Assembly: GCF_000182925.2 (NCBI RefSeq)
Contig: NC_026504.1
Coordinates: 5,270,001-5,334,000 of the forward strand
DNA length: 64,000 bases
Direction: 5' to 3'
From: Neurospora crassa OR74A
Lineage: Eukaryota > Ascomycota > Sordariomycetes > Sordariales > Sordariaceae
Position 1 is the stretch's first letter, and each line of letters opens with the position of its first letter. Under the pieces are notes generated by a model. The model was not told the origin of the DNA. It was given only the letters and a program-made list of their open reading frames with translations, and made no database searches. Positions 35,037 through 46,779 of the stretch are shown here, piece by piece. A program made the translations under genes and the position numbers.

Positions 35037-36027
35037 TGGAGATGCCTGAAGCCGTAGCAACGTAATTGTTCAGAACATAAGAATCCAACTACTGTGTAGT
35101 GTAGGTGGTTGTTGTTGTTGTTGACCACTGCAATGGGCCAATGGTGTTGCTACCTAGGCGAAGTCAAGAAAACTGAAGCAAGCCAGAAAGTTCCTCTCCA
35201 GCGGAGCATCATTGAACTCACTCGTCAAGTACCTAGATACCAATTGCCCGCCAGGGATAATCGCATTCCCTACGTAGAGAGCTACCAGAGATCAACAGTG
35301 ACAAAGAGAGAATGAAACAAAGATAAGCATATAATAAACGCCGACCCGAGCTTACTCATATGCGAGCCGTTCCGGCTGGACACTCCAGTCTGACTACCTC
35401 TACTGAACTGGTGGCAAGATGACAGAGTGACTGTCTGAACCAAGTACACACGGCGTTCAAAAGGACTGGAAGGAGGTAAGGATCGTACGTACCTACAAAG
35501 TGAACTACAAACCCGTGCTTACATCCACTCACTTACTCACTCACTCTCTCACATTATTCTCCCTCTTTCTCTCTTTCTCTGTCTCCAGGAAACTCCCAGA
35601 ACCGCCCCGCCGCGCCGCGGAACAAGCCGTACCGTACCGTGCCGTCCATCGCCTATTGCTTGCTTCCTTCCTTCTTCTTCTTTGTTCTTGTCCTTGGGCT
35701 TATAGAATGGTATGATCAATCTTTATTGCCATGCATGAGAGTGAAATACGACATAAGGGAGGGAGCAATGAGGTTGTGTAAGGGCGGGAACTGAAGCTTC
35801 TGGGGGAATAGATGGTGGCTAGTACACTACCAACGCCAAACGGTTGAGGCCCGACGGCTTGGGCCAATCGTGGACTGAGAACGGGGGGTTTCAGTGTTTG
35901 CCGTCTAGGGGGATTTGTAATGTGTGGAAGGACGGGCCCGACTGATAATATCTGTGGGAGTGATTTGGTTTTTCTTGGGAGGCGTTGATAGGGATTTAGG
36001 GACAAGACCCGGGCTGATAGCTTTTCT

Positions 36028-36045
36028 CCCCCCCCCCCCCCCCCC
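36028..36045 (+). repeat. 18-base C homopolymer
   Basis: An uninterrupted C18 run in unassigned DNA, flanked by T-rich and CT-rich bases. Such G-run complements can form G-quadruplex-like structures; no function is implied. Confidence 0.9.
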
Positions 36046-38216
36046 TCCCTACACTCATCTGGCTTGATTCTTTCCTTTCCATCTTCCATTAGCTCATTGT
36101 CTCGTGATGCCGGCCCGAACTCACTGGGACTCCTCAGTTCTCGATGTCGATGTGTGTGTCAAAGCTACCCAGTTCGGGAAGACGGCATTAGTCTCGTCGC
36201 GAGAGCGTAGCAATGATATCGATATTATTGCCTGCACTGCACCTCATAACATTTCTCGCCAATACCAACTTGCGGAGCGGGATCCGTTTTCACAAGTCAC
36301 TACCTACACTGGGCTGCCGTCAATCAGGGAGTTGGTTAAATGTACCGTGCTGTAAGCATACGCATACATGACATGCATGAAGCGTGCCATAAGTGATATG
36401 GGTAGGAATGGGAAAGGCATTTTCGGCATGGGAAGGCAGTTGGAAAACCCCGGCCAAGCTGGGAAAAGGATGCTGGGCGGAGCCAGACCGGTGTGCATGT
36501 AAGGCAGAGTGTCAATATGGGAATCTGCGCGCCAAGCCATTTCTCACACAATGTGTACATGAAGGAGGGAAGGGTTGGGTGTTGTGATGGATGGATGGGT
36601 GGGTGGGTAGGTGAGCGGATACTACGCTGCAGCAACGTCTGCGCTGCTTGCCTGCAGGGAAACGTTAAGACGAGATTGTGTGTAGCTTTGTGAGTGGGTG
36701 AGGTATCTGAATGTACTTTGTATCGTAGGAGTGGTCGAAGTATCGACATGTAGATGTTTGTGTGCTTGGAGCTTGGCTGCCCGCTGTGGGTTTGGTGGTG
36801 AGATAGGGATGGCCAGGCATAGCAACCACACCTGTTCTTTGATGTTTGATAGGTGAGGTCCTTCGAGCCGTCGGATATTATTGAATATCATTATCAGTCA
36901 AAGGACTGGAAAGTGATGTACATACATACATGCTTCTGCTTGCAAAATGCAGAGCACTAAAACGGTGCATCGTACCCACACCCAATACCGTGACACGTAA
37001 CATATCTAGCATGGATAGCCCAGGTAAGCATCAAGAATATTACCGAGGGTGTTGTTTGAGGTAAGACGGATCTTGAACTCACATTTCCCCGGCGTTGAGT
37101 GACCAAGCTTGGATCGGTCCCAACAAGCCGGGAGCCAGGGAATTGCTGGTGCTCCCCACAACGCCATAGGAGTCACGACAGGAGGAAATCGAGAGACAAG
37201 TTAGCTATGTCGTGGGAATCGATCACGTCGCATCGAGTCTGAGGTACATAGTACTATGAGCAGTATCATTGCCGAAGGACCTCGGATTTCGGCCGGTGAA
37301 GGGCTCGCTCTCGGACGGACAGACAGGACAGTGTGGGAGAGAAGCAAGGTGTATGACAAGGGTGGGCATCCGTAACGGAGTCTCGCTAGTGCTGACGGTC
37401 TGTTCAGCTGCCAATGTCGCCCAAGTCGTCCCCGCCCGTTGGCTGCGGTCCAAATAAGGTTTGGGAAAAGGAGGTGAAAAGTGACGGAAGATCACACCAT
37501 GCTGAGCTCCAGGCGATGAGACCGGGCCGAGCATTCTGGAACCAGTGACGGTTGGGATACGTTCGTTGGACAGACGGGCGGTACTCGATGCCGGAATGGA
37601 TGTCGCACACAGATGGCCAGTCTGCACACCAGATGCATTGCATCGGGCACTGGAATGTGAGGGCGTGGATCCTCACTGCTATGCATACAATGCGCATCTG
37701 CGCCAGTCATCGTCGTCAGTGTCAACCTCTTATCGGATCCAGTGCAGCTGTGAACTGAAGCGAGCCAAGCCGGCGTGGAAGGATGGAGTAGCTATCCGAG
37801 GTATCATCTTGCTCCTTTTTTTTTTTTTTTCTCCTTCTTCTTTTCTTTTTTCTTCTTTTTTTTTCTTTTTTTTCTCATGCCGCTGGTGGTGAGAGGATTT
37901 GGATGGTCATCGTCAAGGTTGATGCTGAAATGTTGTTGCCTTCGCTCTCAGCACAAAACTGAGATTGGAAAGTGAAAGGCACGTCGCCGTAATGAACCGA
38001 ACCTGAAGAAGAAGAAGAAGAAAAAGGAAGGTGACGACAACGACGGCGTCCCCGACCCAACTGCCCAACTGATCAACAACCAGGATCCCAACCCCTGAAG
38101 AAAAAAAAGAGACGGCAGCTAGACCTTATACGGGATGGCCTCAGCAGACTGTCCCCACTGTGCGGGTTAGATTTTGGTGGGGACTGACCCGGACCTGCAC
38201 AAGTTTGAGACAAAAT

Positions 38217-38287
38217 CGTTCCCACACTCAATCGCCTGTGCAGTCTTGGCAAGAGGTGTGTGTGCGTGCACACACACACACACCGCA
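38217..38287 (+). repeat. Left 71-bp border inverted repeat
   Basis: It matches the reverse complement of 61890-61960 at 70 of 71 positions; the single difference is a C/T transition in a CA context. Its inner part (38255-38284) is a GT/AC palindrome able to form a hairpin. No flanking target-site duplication was found. Confidence 0.93.
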
Positions 38288-38408
38288 CTTCTGTATTATA
38301 CAACTTCATTAAAATTTATTATTTTATAACAATTTCTATATCAATTTGAAGCCATTTCAACGTGCAAAGTAATTATAACACTAGTAATCAATCAAATCCA
38401 TCGCAACA

Positions 38409-40888
38409 ATGCCTCCCAAGACAATCCTCAATTTAAAACCCGCCGGTATAAAGCAATCCTATACTTAAAGCGGCACACTAGTAGTTTACTTCGATAAAAA
38501 TTAAGATTAGGAAGATCCTAGTCTAATAATTCTACAATACGCTTTATTCCGCTTTAAAAAGAAAAATTATAAAGCTAAGTAGTTTATTAAAATTATTCCT
38601 AAAATTATTCTACCTAAGAAGAAGGTTGCTCCTATTAAAACCGTCGTTAAAAAGACTACTATTAAAAAGGGGAAGGCTATTACGCTAGAGCTAATTCTAA
38701 TCCCAATCCTAGAACTACCGTTATTCCCCCTTAAACCTACAATACCCATTAAAATTTCTAATAGCAAAAAGGATTCTAGCGACAATAATAAAGTTGAATA
38801 ATAATTCCCCGTCCGCTTTACCCCTAAGAAGCGGGCTCTCGATACCTTATTTTATCTATCGGGCGACAACAATAGTAAAGTAATTTCCCTAATTAAACTA
38901 ACTACTTCGGCGCTACCGGCCTAGCCCCATACTACCTATAAGCCGGTCGTTATAATACTACCGCTATATCCTAAATACCCTAATTTAATATAAGTCTAAT
39001 TTAATATAGTTGGTTTATATATTACTACTAGCCGTATTAAATTACCCGCTATTAAAGAACGTAGTTTATTTAGAGAAATTGAAATTAAGTAAAACAATAG
39101 CGAATTTTATAAATAGCGGTTTGGGACGATATTACTTAGTGAGATCCTATATATACAACGAGGTTATATAGAAGATATTATTAGCAATAATATAGCTATA
39201 AGGATAAAGTAATTAGTTTCTTTATATAACGTTATATATATCGCTACTACCTATAATAACCGCCGTACCCGGGTTATTATATATAATAAGACTATTCCTA
39301 GGAAGGATTTTTATAATAAGTATAATAATATTAAATATAAGACTGTTATAAAATTGTACCTCTACTATATTAGCTAGTACTACTATTTTACTATATTATT
39401 CAAATTTCGGTTAACCAACCCGCCTATTAGTAAAATCCCTACTACTCTATCCTCCTATAATAATATACCTTCTACTCCTACCCCCTTTCGTAATTTAATT
39501 AATCCTTTTATTACCTTAACCCTACAAATAGTTAATACGCTATTATTATAAGGGTTACAGACTCTAACCGATATTAAGAAGTTTAAACGCGTTATAATAA
39601 ATACTATATTAATAGAAATTAAAAAGAATTTAGAGGAGGACCGGTAGCGAGAGGAGTATACGGGGGTAAAGCTATATAGTACTATATATTAGGAGTTAGT
39701 ATAGGTATAAACATATAATCTTAATTATAAGTATAAGAGTTATAATAAAGCTATTAAATATTAGATATACTACATTATAAATAGGAATATAACTTATTAT
39801 AACCTTAATATTAAAGATATAGGTAAGTAGGTACGCACTATATCGCTAAGGAAGGCTATAGTAGCTAATTTACTATTTGAGTTGGTATGAAATATATTAG
39901 GTAATAAGGTAATAGCCGCTTCTAGTACTAGCAATAGTAATAGTAAATATAGGGGAAGAGGTAATAGTCTATTAATTAATATTAATATTATTAATAATAT
40001 TAATAGTAGTAATAGTAGTACTAATATAGAGACTATAAATAGTTTACTATAAACTACGCTAAAGAGGGACGATTTTAAAGGTTTATACTAGCTATACCCT
40101 CCTCCCCTATACCTATTATACTTATTATTATATTAATACTTCCCTCCCTACTTTCAATATCCCTAAATCTAACTACCTTATACCGCCGGCGGTTCTATTA
40201 CTAATTTAGTAATTACTAATAGCTATAATTATAATATAGCGGGCACTTTCCCCCTACCGGGCAAAATAGTAATTATTAATTCGTATACGCCGTTAGAGTA
40301 TTTTACTACTACGTTCTATAAGTACCTAATTGACTACAAGACTCTTACTACTAAATATATTAACGCCAACCCTCCTCCTATTTCTATAGCGACTATAATA
40401 TTTATTTAATTACTAGTACCGCTGTTAATCGTACTACTATTGGTAGTAGGCGAGGAGAACGAGGGTAAAGAGATTAGAAATTCCCTAGTAGAGGCCGGAG
40501 AATTATTTATACTACGTCCGCCTATACTTTCGATTCTCGGTCTTTATTCGTTACCGCTACCCTCCGCCCCGCTTAATTAGCCGGCTAAAGAGATTATTAC
40601 CGAATTTTTTTAAAACGTTCTATAAGTATTACTATATCGGGTTGTTAATTAAAGTAGTATTAGTATATAGAGTTCTAATCGCTTTAAGGAATAAATTCTA
40701 GAATAAGGAGGCGCCGTCCGATATATTTGCGCTTAGAGAGTAGCCGGTAGAGTAGTTTATAAAGTTAGGGTTTAATTACAACTTCTATACGGTATTTAGG
40801 GACGGTATTAAAAACTTCCTTAAAATTAAGTATGTAGTACTAATAATATAGTTAAATTATAGTAAGTATACTTTCTAATCCCTATTAT
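38409..40888 (+). pseudogene. RIP-decayed ORF of unknown function, reading inward from the left border
   Basis: It starts at an ATG-CCT-CCC-AAG only 122 bp inside the left inverted repeat. One frame can be followed for about 730 codons, to near 40600, interrupted mainly by TAA/TAG codons of the kind RIP makes from Gln and Trp codons; coding-like sequence then continues in another frame to about 40888. The N-terminal third is Lys/Pro/Thr-rich and probably basic; a middle part (about 39650-39950) resembles helical, charged sequence; a later part is Pro/Leu-rich. I do not recognise a family. It converges on the Tc1/mariner-type transposase. It may be a second gene of the same inverted-repeat-bounded element or the relic of another insertion. 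Confidence 0.5.
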
Positions 40889-40929
40889 TGTAATTTAATT
40901 AATTAATATATATTTTAGACCTACGATTT

Positions 40930-40953
40930 AATACTATATTCGAATATAGTATT
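40930..40953. repeat. 24-bp perfect palindrome
   Basis: Two 12-base halves centred on TTCGAA are exact reverse complements. It lies between the end of the unidentified ORF and the transposase relic and could be a terminator or a chance product of TpA enrichment. Confidence 0.7.
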
Positions 40954-41091
40954 ACTAGAGCTCTTGCTTCTATAGCGGGTAGTATTATTATTAGTAGTCC
41001 CAACGAGTAATAACGATATTATAAATCGATTTATAGCGAAAGAGGGGGGTTTTTGGCATTTTGGTATTATTATATAAATAAATACGATTTC

Positions 41092-41137
41092 TAATACTTC
41101 TAGCACTTCTAGTATTTCTAGCATTTCTAGTATTTTT
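41092..41137. repeat. 9-bp minisatellite
   Basis: About five units of a 9-bp sequence related to ACTTCTAGT/ATTTCTAGC, in the AT-rich stretch beyond the 3' end of the transposase relic. Confidence 0.75.
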
Positions 41138-41169
41138 AATATATAATTCAATTTAATATATATAAATCT

Positions 41170-42312
41170 ATCTCTCCCTTCTATACTCTCTATTATCGTT
41201 TAGATATAGTATCCGTCTCTCTATATTCGACTAGTTCGTTAGTATATAGTTCGCTATACTCTTTATTAATATTATTAAATCGATCTATTACTAGTTTTAC
41301 GTTTTTAAAATAATTATAAATTTATTATACTTTATACCTTATATTCTATACTAATTGTTTAAGAAATATAGTAAAATCGTCGTTTGATATTTTATTATTA
41401 CCTTCGTTATAATATACCCTCTTAAATTGCTACTTGAAGTTACTAAAGTATATTTCGATAGGGTTGAATTCGGGAGAGTATAGTAGCAAATACTATAATA
41501 GAACCCCCTTTTAGTTATACGTATATTAGAGTTCGGTACGGGGGTGCTAGTTAGCGTTATCTATTATTAAAATACTATTGCGATTAGGAAATGGATTTAT
41601 TTTAGGGAGTAAGTATTTTACTATTTAGTCTTAGACTCCGGCTAAATCTATTATACTTCTAAATACTAGTATATTAAATAGCCTATTTATTATAATAGTT
41701 AGGAGGAGGTAATACCGTATACTACGTACGAATTTGCTTAATACTGTTGTAATAGCGCTGCGGGGTGCCTAGCTAGTACAACGAACGCTATCCTTCGGTC
41801 TGTACTAAATTCATTATAGAATACGAATATCTTTATAGTAAATAAAGAGATTTTTAATATTTATTCGGCTACTAATATAGGGGATTATTATAATACCTTT
41901 ATATAGAATTACTTCTTCTTCTACTTCTCTTATCGAAGGTACTGCTATATAATTTCGATTAAAATATATACATTATATTCGTTGGCCAAAAAGGTATAAA
42001 TTTCATTAAAGTATAAATTGGGTTTTAATATAAGGAAGTTTATAATTTCCTTTATAATATTAATTATAATTAATAAAGTATAGGAAGTAATATAGTATAC
42101 GCTATACCTCAAACGCCTATATAGGAAGCTTTCTAGTATTCTAGGAAGCTCGTAATAGTAAAAATGCCTTACTAATATCCAATAGAGTGCGTTTATATTT
42201 CTACGTATTCCTTATACTTATATTAGTAGTTTTAGCGACGTTATTAGGATATTCGTTATTTACTAGTATTATCGTTATTAATACCTTCTGGCGGGTATTG
42301 GGGTAGCGTACT
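41170..42312 (-). pseudogene. RIP-decayed Tc1/mariner-type transposase
   Basis: On the minus strand the frame shows K-P-N-L-Y-F-N-E-I (about 41990-42020), a V-I-D-N-A-N segment (about 41548-41570) matching the second catalytic Asp region, and Y-S-P-E-F-N-P-I-E at 41454-41486 matching the third acidic residue region of DDE transposases. The C-terminal tail reads D-F-T-I-F-L. These are signatures of Tc1/mariner elements common in fungi. Many in-frame TAA/TAG codons make it inactive. The N-terminal or promoter end is cut by the insertion of element A at 42312; the displaced piece resumes at 61728. Joining left and right remnants gives an element of about 4.3 kb if the 71-bp repeats are its ends. 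Confidence 0.8.
42308..42312. repeat. Left target-site duplication of LTR element A (GTACT)
   Basis: GTACT directly precedes the left LTR of element A and recurs at 61723-61727, directly after its right LTR. Confidence 0.9.
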
Positions 42313-42545
42313 TGTTACGGGGCGCGAGCAAGCACTAAGGTAAGACTTTGATTGTTGTGCGAGGAACAGGAAGAGAATCCTGTGCGCGCACGAGAACTAT
42401 ATAGGGCACGCTTGTGCGTAGGTCCAGTATACGGACTACAGCACGTGTATACGTGACTGCTGTACTGTACTCAGACAGTTGCAGGCTGGCTATACTATTA
42501 CAATGCAGTACCTATCTATATATAGGAATATAGTAGTAATGCTTG
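42313..42545 (-). repeat. Left LTR of element A, split by element B
   Basis: It aligns with 61485-61722 throughout. Its final 5 bases lie at 53751-53755, on the far side of element B, where TAATA corresponds to TGACA of the right LTR. The half near the element interior carries many C-to-T and G-to-A changes; the outer half is almost unmutated. Confidence 0.93.
42541..42545. repeat. Left target-site duplication of element B (GCTTG)
   Basis: GCTTG precedes the left LTR of element B and recurs at 53746-53750 after its right LTR. The same 5 bases correspond to GCCTG in the intact right LTR of element A. Confidence 0.92.
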
Positions 42546-42743
42546 TGTGAGAGGAGCAGTCGGATGGCAGTCAGGACGACTGTCAGACCGGTAGGCAAGC
42601 CCGATAGGGCATCCAACTGCCTATATAGTATAGAGGTATAAAACCCGATGCTGCGAACCTCTATATAGTAATTAGATTTCAAACCAGACAATAGAATCAG
42701 ATTATTTGAAGACCATTATATCCATCGCGCCGTTCGTCTTACA
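42546..42743 (+). repeat. Left LTR of element B
   Basis: 198 bp, matching 53548-53745. Its inner (right) half is RIP-mutated, for example TATATAGTATAGAGG where the other copy has TGCACAGCACAGAGG; its outer half is nearly clean. Confidence 0.95.
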
Positions 42744-42937
42744 ATAGTGCCTAATAATTAGTTGATATAAACTGTTCAACCTATACTATACTATTCGATT
42801 TCTTTTTAGAAATTATTTCTTTATTGACAAGCGTTTCGCCCGACTGCTGCACTTCGCTTACGTAAGCTGTATATCGGCTCCCGAACCGCTATTAATTAAT
42901 TAATTAATTATAATTATTTATTAATATTATATTTAAA

Positions 42938-45900
42938 ATGGACTTAGCCGATCTGGTAACTATTAGAGATCTATGCTACGTATTAAATTTTATTTATTTA
43001 AACCCGTATTTCCGATAGATCGGACGGTTAAATTAATTAAAATGCGAAGTATTTAATAGAATTATTATAATTCTGCCCTAGCCCGACGAAAATATATCGA
43101 TCGCTTTATTATTTATAATATAGTTAATGTATTAATTACAACGAGTCCCTTTAATTTCTTACCTAGAAAATTGGATTCTTAATTATTATATCCCTAAATA
43201 ACTCTTTAATACAATACTCAAACTAGCACCGCTATAATAATTAACCTTACTGTTTATATAATAAAATAATGAATACTACGGTAACGAACTTATTAATAAA
43301 TAATAAGGAAATTAACCGGTTACTGACTATCGATTATCCTTTATACCCTTCCCTACTATAATAGAATAAAATGAGGATTAACTATATAATAAATAATTCG
43401 CCTACGAGGAGTAGCCGCCTAATAAGGAAATTAATAATAAAAATAAACTATTTATCGCTTAATAAGATACTTTAAACCGGTAAAGTTCCTTTACAATTAA
43501 CGAGCTAGTAGCCTAGGATGTGAAAGTACGACGCCCTTATAATTAAAACGAACCCCCAAATTTAACGACGTTAATAGAATTACTATTTCCGTATTTATAG
43601 CCCGATATTTAACTATTCGATCGATTGCCTATAAGTAGTATTCGGGAAGATATTTAGTTCGGCGAGAACGAAATACTTACCCCGACTATATTGTTTAACT
43701 TTGAGGGTAGAAGTTTCTTCGATTCGATAGATGAATTATTCTTATTACTAAATATCGGCCTATTTATTATTTATAATAAAGGCCGTTCTATTAAGGAATT
43801 AGCTAATAATAATAATATTATTATTAATACTGTAGATTCCGTAGAAGAAGTGTCACCGCCTAATTAAGATAATGATACTGAAATAGTAGATGTAAGGTAT
43901 AAAGCCGAAAGTAATGTATTAATAACTAAATTACTAATATTATTTAATTTTTATAAATTGAATTAAGTATAGTACCTCTATAAATGTAAATTTTCTACAT
44001 CGGCCGAGTCGGATATATTAATATCCGATGTACCTTACTAAGCTATAGAGAATTTAATTAATCGTATAGCCTAATATTTAGTAAGAGTTGGATTCTAATA
44101 GATATTCCTATTCGAAATATTATATTAACCCTCGATACTACTATTGTTGTAGTAGATTCAGAACAAAGTAGCAATTATAATTTCCTTAAATTCGAGTTCG
44201 ATTTCCTTTAGTAAATTGAGTAGTATATTGGAAGTTATACTACTAGAATAGTCGACCCTTATAGGAATAATAGTTATCGGAAAGAACGACCTAAGTAAAT
44301 TATTAATTATTAGTGTAGCCGACCTAAGTTTATTAATAACTACCTATTAATTACCTTAAATTGATAATAGGCGACTATTATTAAATTATATAGTATTCCC
44401 TAAGCTACTAGGGAAAGTACTTAAATAATAAAATTTATAAGCCCTTTCCCTAATATAATAGAACGAATAGTAATATACTTAATTAATAATACCTTTGAGA
44501 TAGTTAAATAATTAGAAAAGGAAAGTTTTGGCTAAGGCTAGTAGATCGTTCGATATTCTTAAATCTATTAAAACCCTACTCTTAAATTTCAACCTCCTTC
44601 GCCCTTATACCCTCTAATACAAATTGCGAAGTTTTTCCAATATTATAATTATACCCTTACTAAAAGCCTATTTATTAGTAAAACCGGCTTTTTCCCTAGT
44701 TTAAACCTCCTTCTCCCCTAATATTATTAGACTGCCCCCTAGGGATTAATGTATAATTAAATTACTTTCGACTTCCTAGTCTTTTAAAGAATAATTATAG
44801 AAGGTACTATAGAATCTACTTCGTATACCCTATAGATTCTAGGTAACTATTTAATATCAATGTTAGTTAATTAAATAAAAACCTAGTAATATAAGTTTTA
44901 TATAAGTAAACGCTAGTAGTAATACGATTGCCGGATATAATAACCGTAGTTAAAGTATAAGTAACGATGAAGTTGTTAGCCCGATTAGTACGTTAGATAT
45001 GACCGCCAATAAAGAGCTCCGTTATATTATACATATAGTTAAAGTTGTAGGTAAGGTTAATAATGATAAATTTAACGCTATAGCCGATCGCTTTACCGCT
45101 TCCCTTTAGTCTACTACCTTTGGCGGTTAGAAAATTTCGATAATTGGCTACTTTTGGCCTAATGCGAGAGAAAAAGATAGTAATATAAGAGGTAATTATT
45201 TCTAATTAAAAAATAAAATTTATATTATATCCTTATACCTCTTTATTGAATTTATTAGAAATAATGCTATTAACGATGATTTTAAAGTAAATACCCTTCG
45301 AAAGAATTTCTATTAGTTGTTTATAGGCGGAGCGAAAGTATAGTATATAAATTAATTTAATATAAAGATTCGTATAGTAATGAAATAAAATTTTAAAAGT
45401 TAGTATATTACTATTCTAATACGTTGGAAGATGCTCCGCGCTTAAGTATTGGCGAAACTCGATGCGTTAGAATATTCGTACGAGGATTATTATACTAGTA
45501 AATTACCCCGCAATATAGCTATAGAAGTTATTTGATATTCTAAAGAGCTTGGTGAAAAGGATAAAGGTATTTATATAGCCCGTATTTACAATTGCCTATA
45601 CCTAGGCTTAAAAAATTTAATTATTAAATTAGTAGACGATATAACCCTAAATAAATAGTTTACCTACTTAAACCGTCGGGCGGAAACCTATTAATTTAAA
45701 ATTATCGACAATTTGGGCGGGTATAGTAATACCTTTAATAAACGTATACTGAGGGTAGAATTTAATGGTAAGCTCCTGAATATTAAAGTTATTAAGGCCG
45801 CTAATTTTATAGATAACGAGGAAAGTATTAAAGAAGCTGATATAGACGCCGCCCTATAGGGACAGGACGATAAATAGCGTAGATACCGCGCTTTATCCTT

Positions 45901-46700
45901 TAATTATCTTTATTAAAATTCGTCCTCTACCCTTAGTAATTCGTTTAATAAGTACTATAGTAAATTATTATTATTATATCGCGGATTATTATTTAGTAAG
46001 TATAAAAGTAGTTTATTATTATATTGAGGAGGTTTATATAGATACTATAGTTTATCGAAAAATAGATATTAAGGACTATTTTGTAGGTATAATAATATAT
46101 TATTTGGTTAGCGTAGTGATTTATTTAGCTAAAGATGGCGTTGGTAGAATTGTTTGTATTAATGTATTTATTGGTAATACGTTAAATTTGGCTTACCCTA
46201 TAATAGTATTTATATTATTAAGGATAAATGTTAGACGTATATAAGAATGGATAAACCTAATTTTGAGGGAGAACGTTTTAAAGGCTAAGGCTTCGAAGAG
46301 GTTAATTAGAATTATAGTTTAGGGGAGGAGGAAGTATTTTTGGCCGTTGAACTGTCGTTGGACAATATATTAATAAGTATCCCTATTACTACTAGCTTTA
46401 GATCTAATATTAATTACGGTTCTGCCTACCTATTATTGTACGACGATGTAAGTCGCTAAACGTATAGAAAGTATAACGAAGTCTTTCTTATACGCAGTGA
46501 AATATTTATTTATATTTATATTAATTTATATACCGAACTTAAATTATTAGGTTCGGGACTATTAATTAATTAATTTAGTTAGGTACCTCCGTAAAGGCTA
46601 AACTACGGCTTAATAGGCTTTACTATGGATAGTATTAAATATAATAAGATAGCTAAAGCTTTTAGAATTGCGGAGTACGCCGATTAAGGACTATTGAATC
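42938..46700 (+). pseudogene. Element B gag and linker region, RIP-decayed
   Basis: A frame opens at ATG-GAC-TTA-GCC-GAT about 195 bp after the left LTR and can be followed through RIP-type stops. The region up to the protease motif is unusually long for gag alone (about 3.7 kb), so it may include a second frame. I could not identify individual gag domains with confidence. Confidence 0.5.
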
Positions 46701-46779
46701 TTTTAAGTAACTTTATATAGTACGGCTACTTTTAAATAAATGTCTGCTTCGAATTAGAAGGCGACGAATATTCTGTTTA

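Larger units (their letters stand above)
32125..38216. other. Intergenic region rich in homopolymers and simple repeats
   Basis: About 6.1 kb between the vib-1-like stop codon and the inverted-repeat border of the AT-rich island. The first few hundred bases should be the vib-1 3' UTR. I find no supportable gene. The region carries T-rich and A-rich runs (about 32880, 33250, 34380-34420, 37818-37873), a 39-base A tract, an 18-base C tract, a CCG run near 35007-35033, a CACT run near 35525-35548, and many TACCTACC motifs. Confidence 0.55.

Noticed and set aside
34849-35088. Minus-strand Gly-rich 79-codon frame
   Set aside because: It is a translation of the CCG trinucleotide run, with no further coding features.
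38217-38287. Target-site duplication flanking the 71-bp border repeats
   Set aside because: The bases outside the repeats (CAAAAT on the left, GTCTCC on the right) show no direct repeat, so the element type could not be settled this way.
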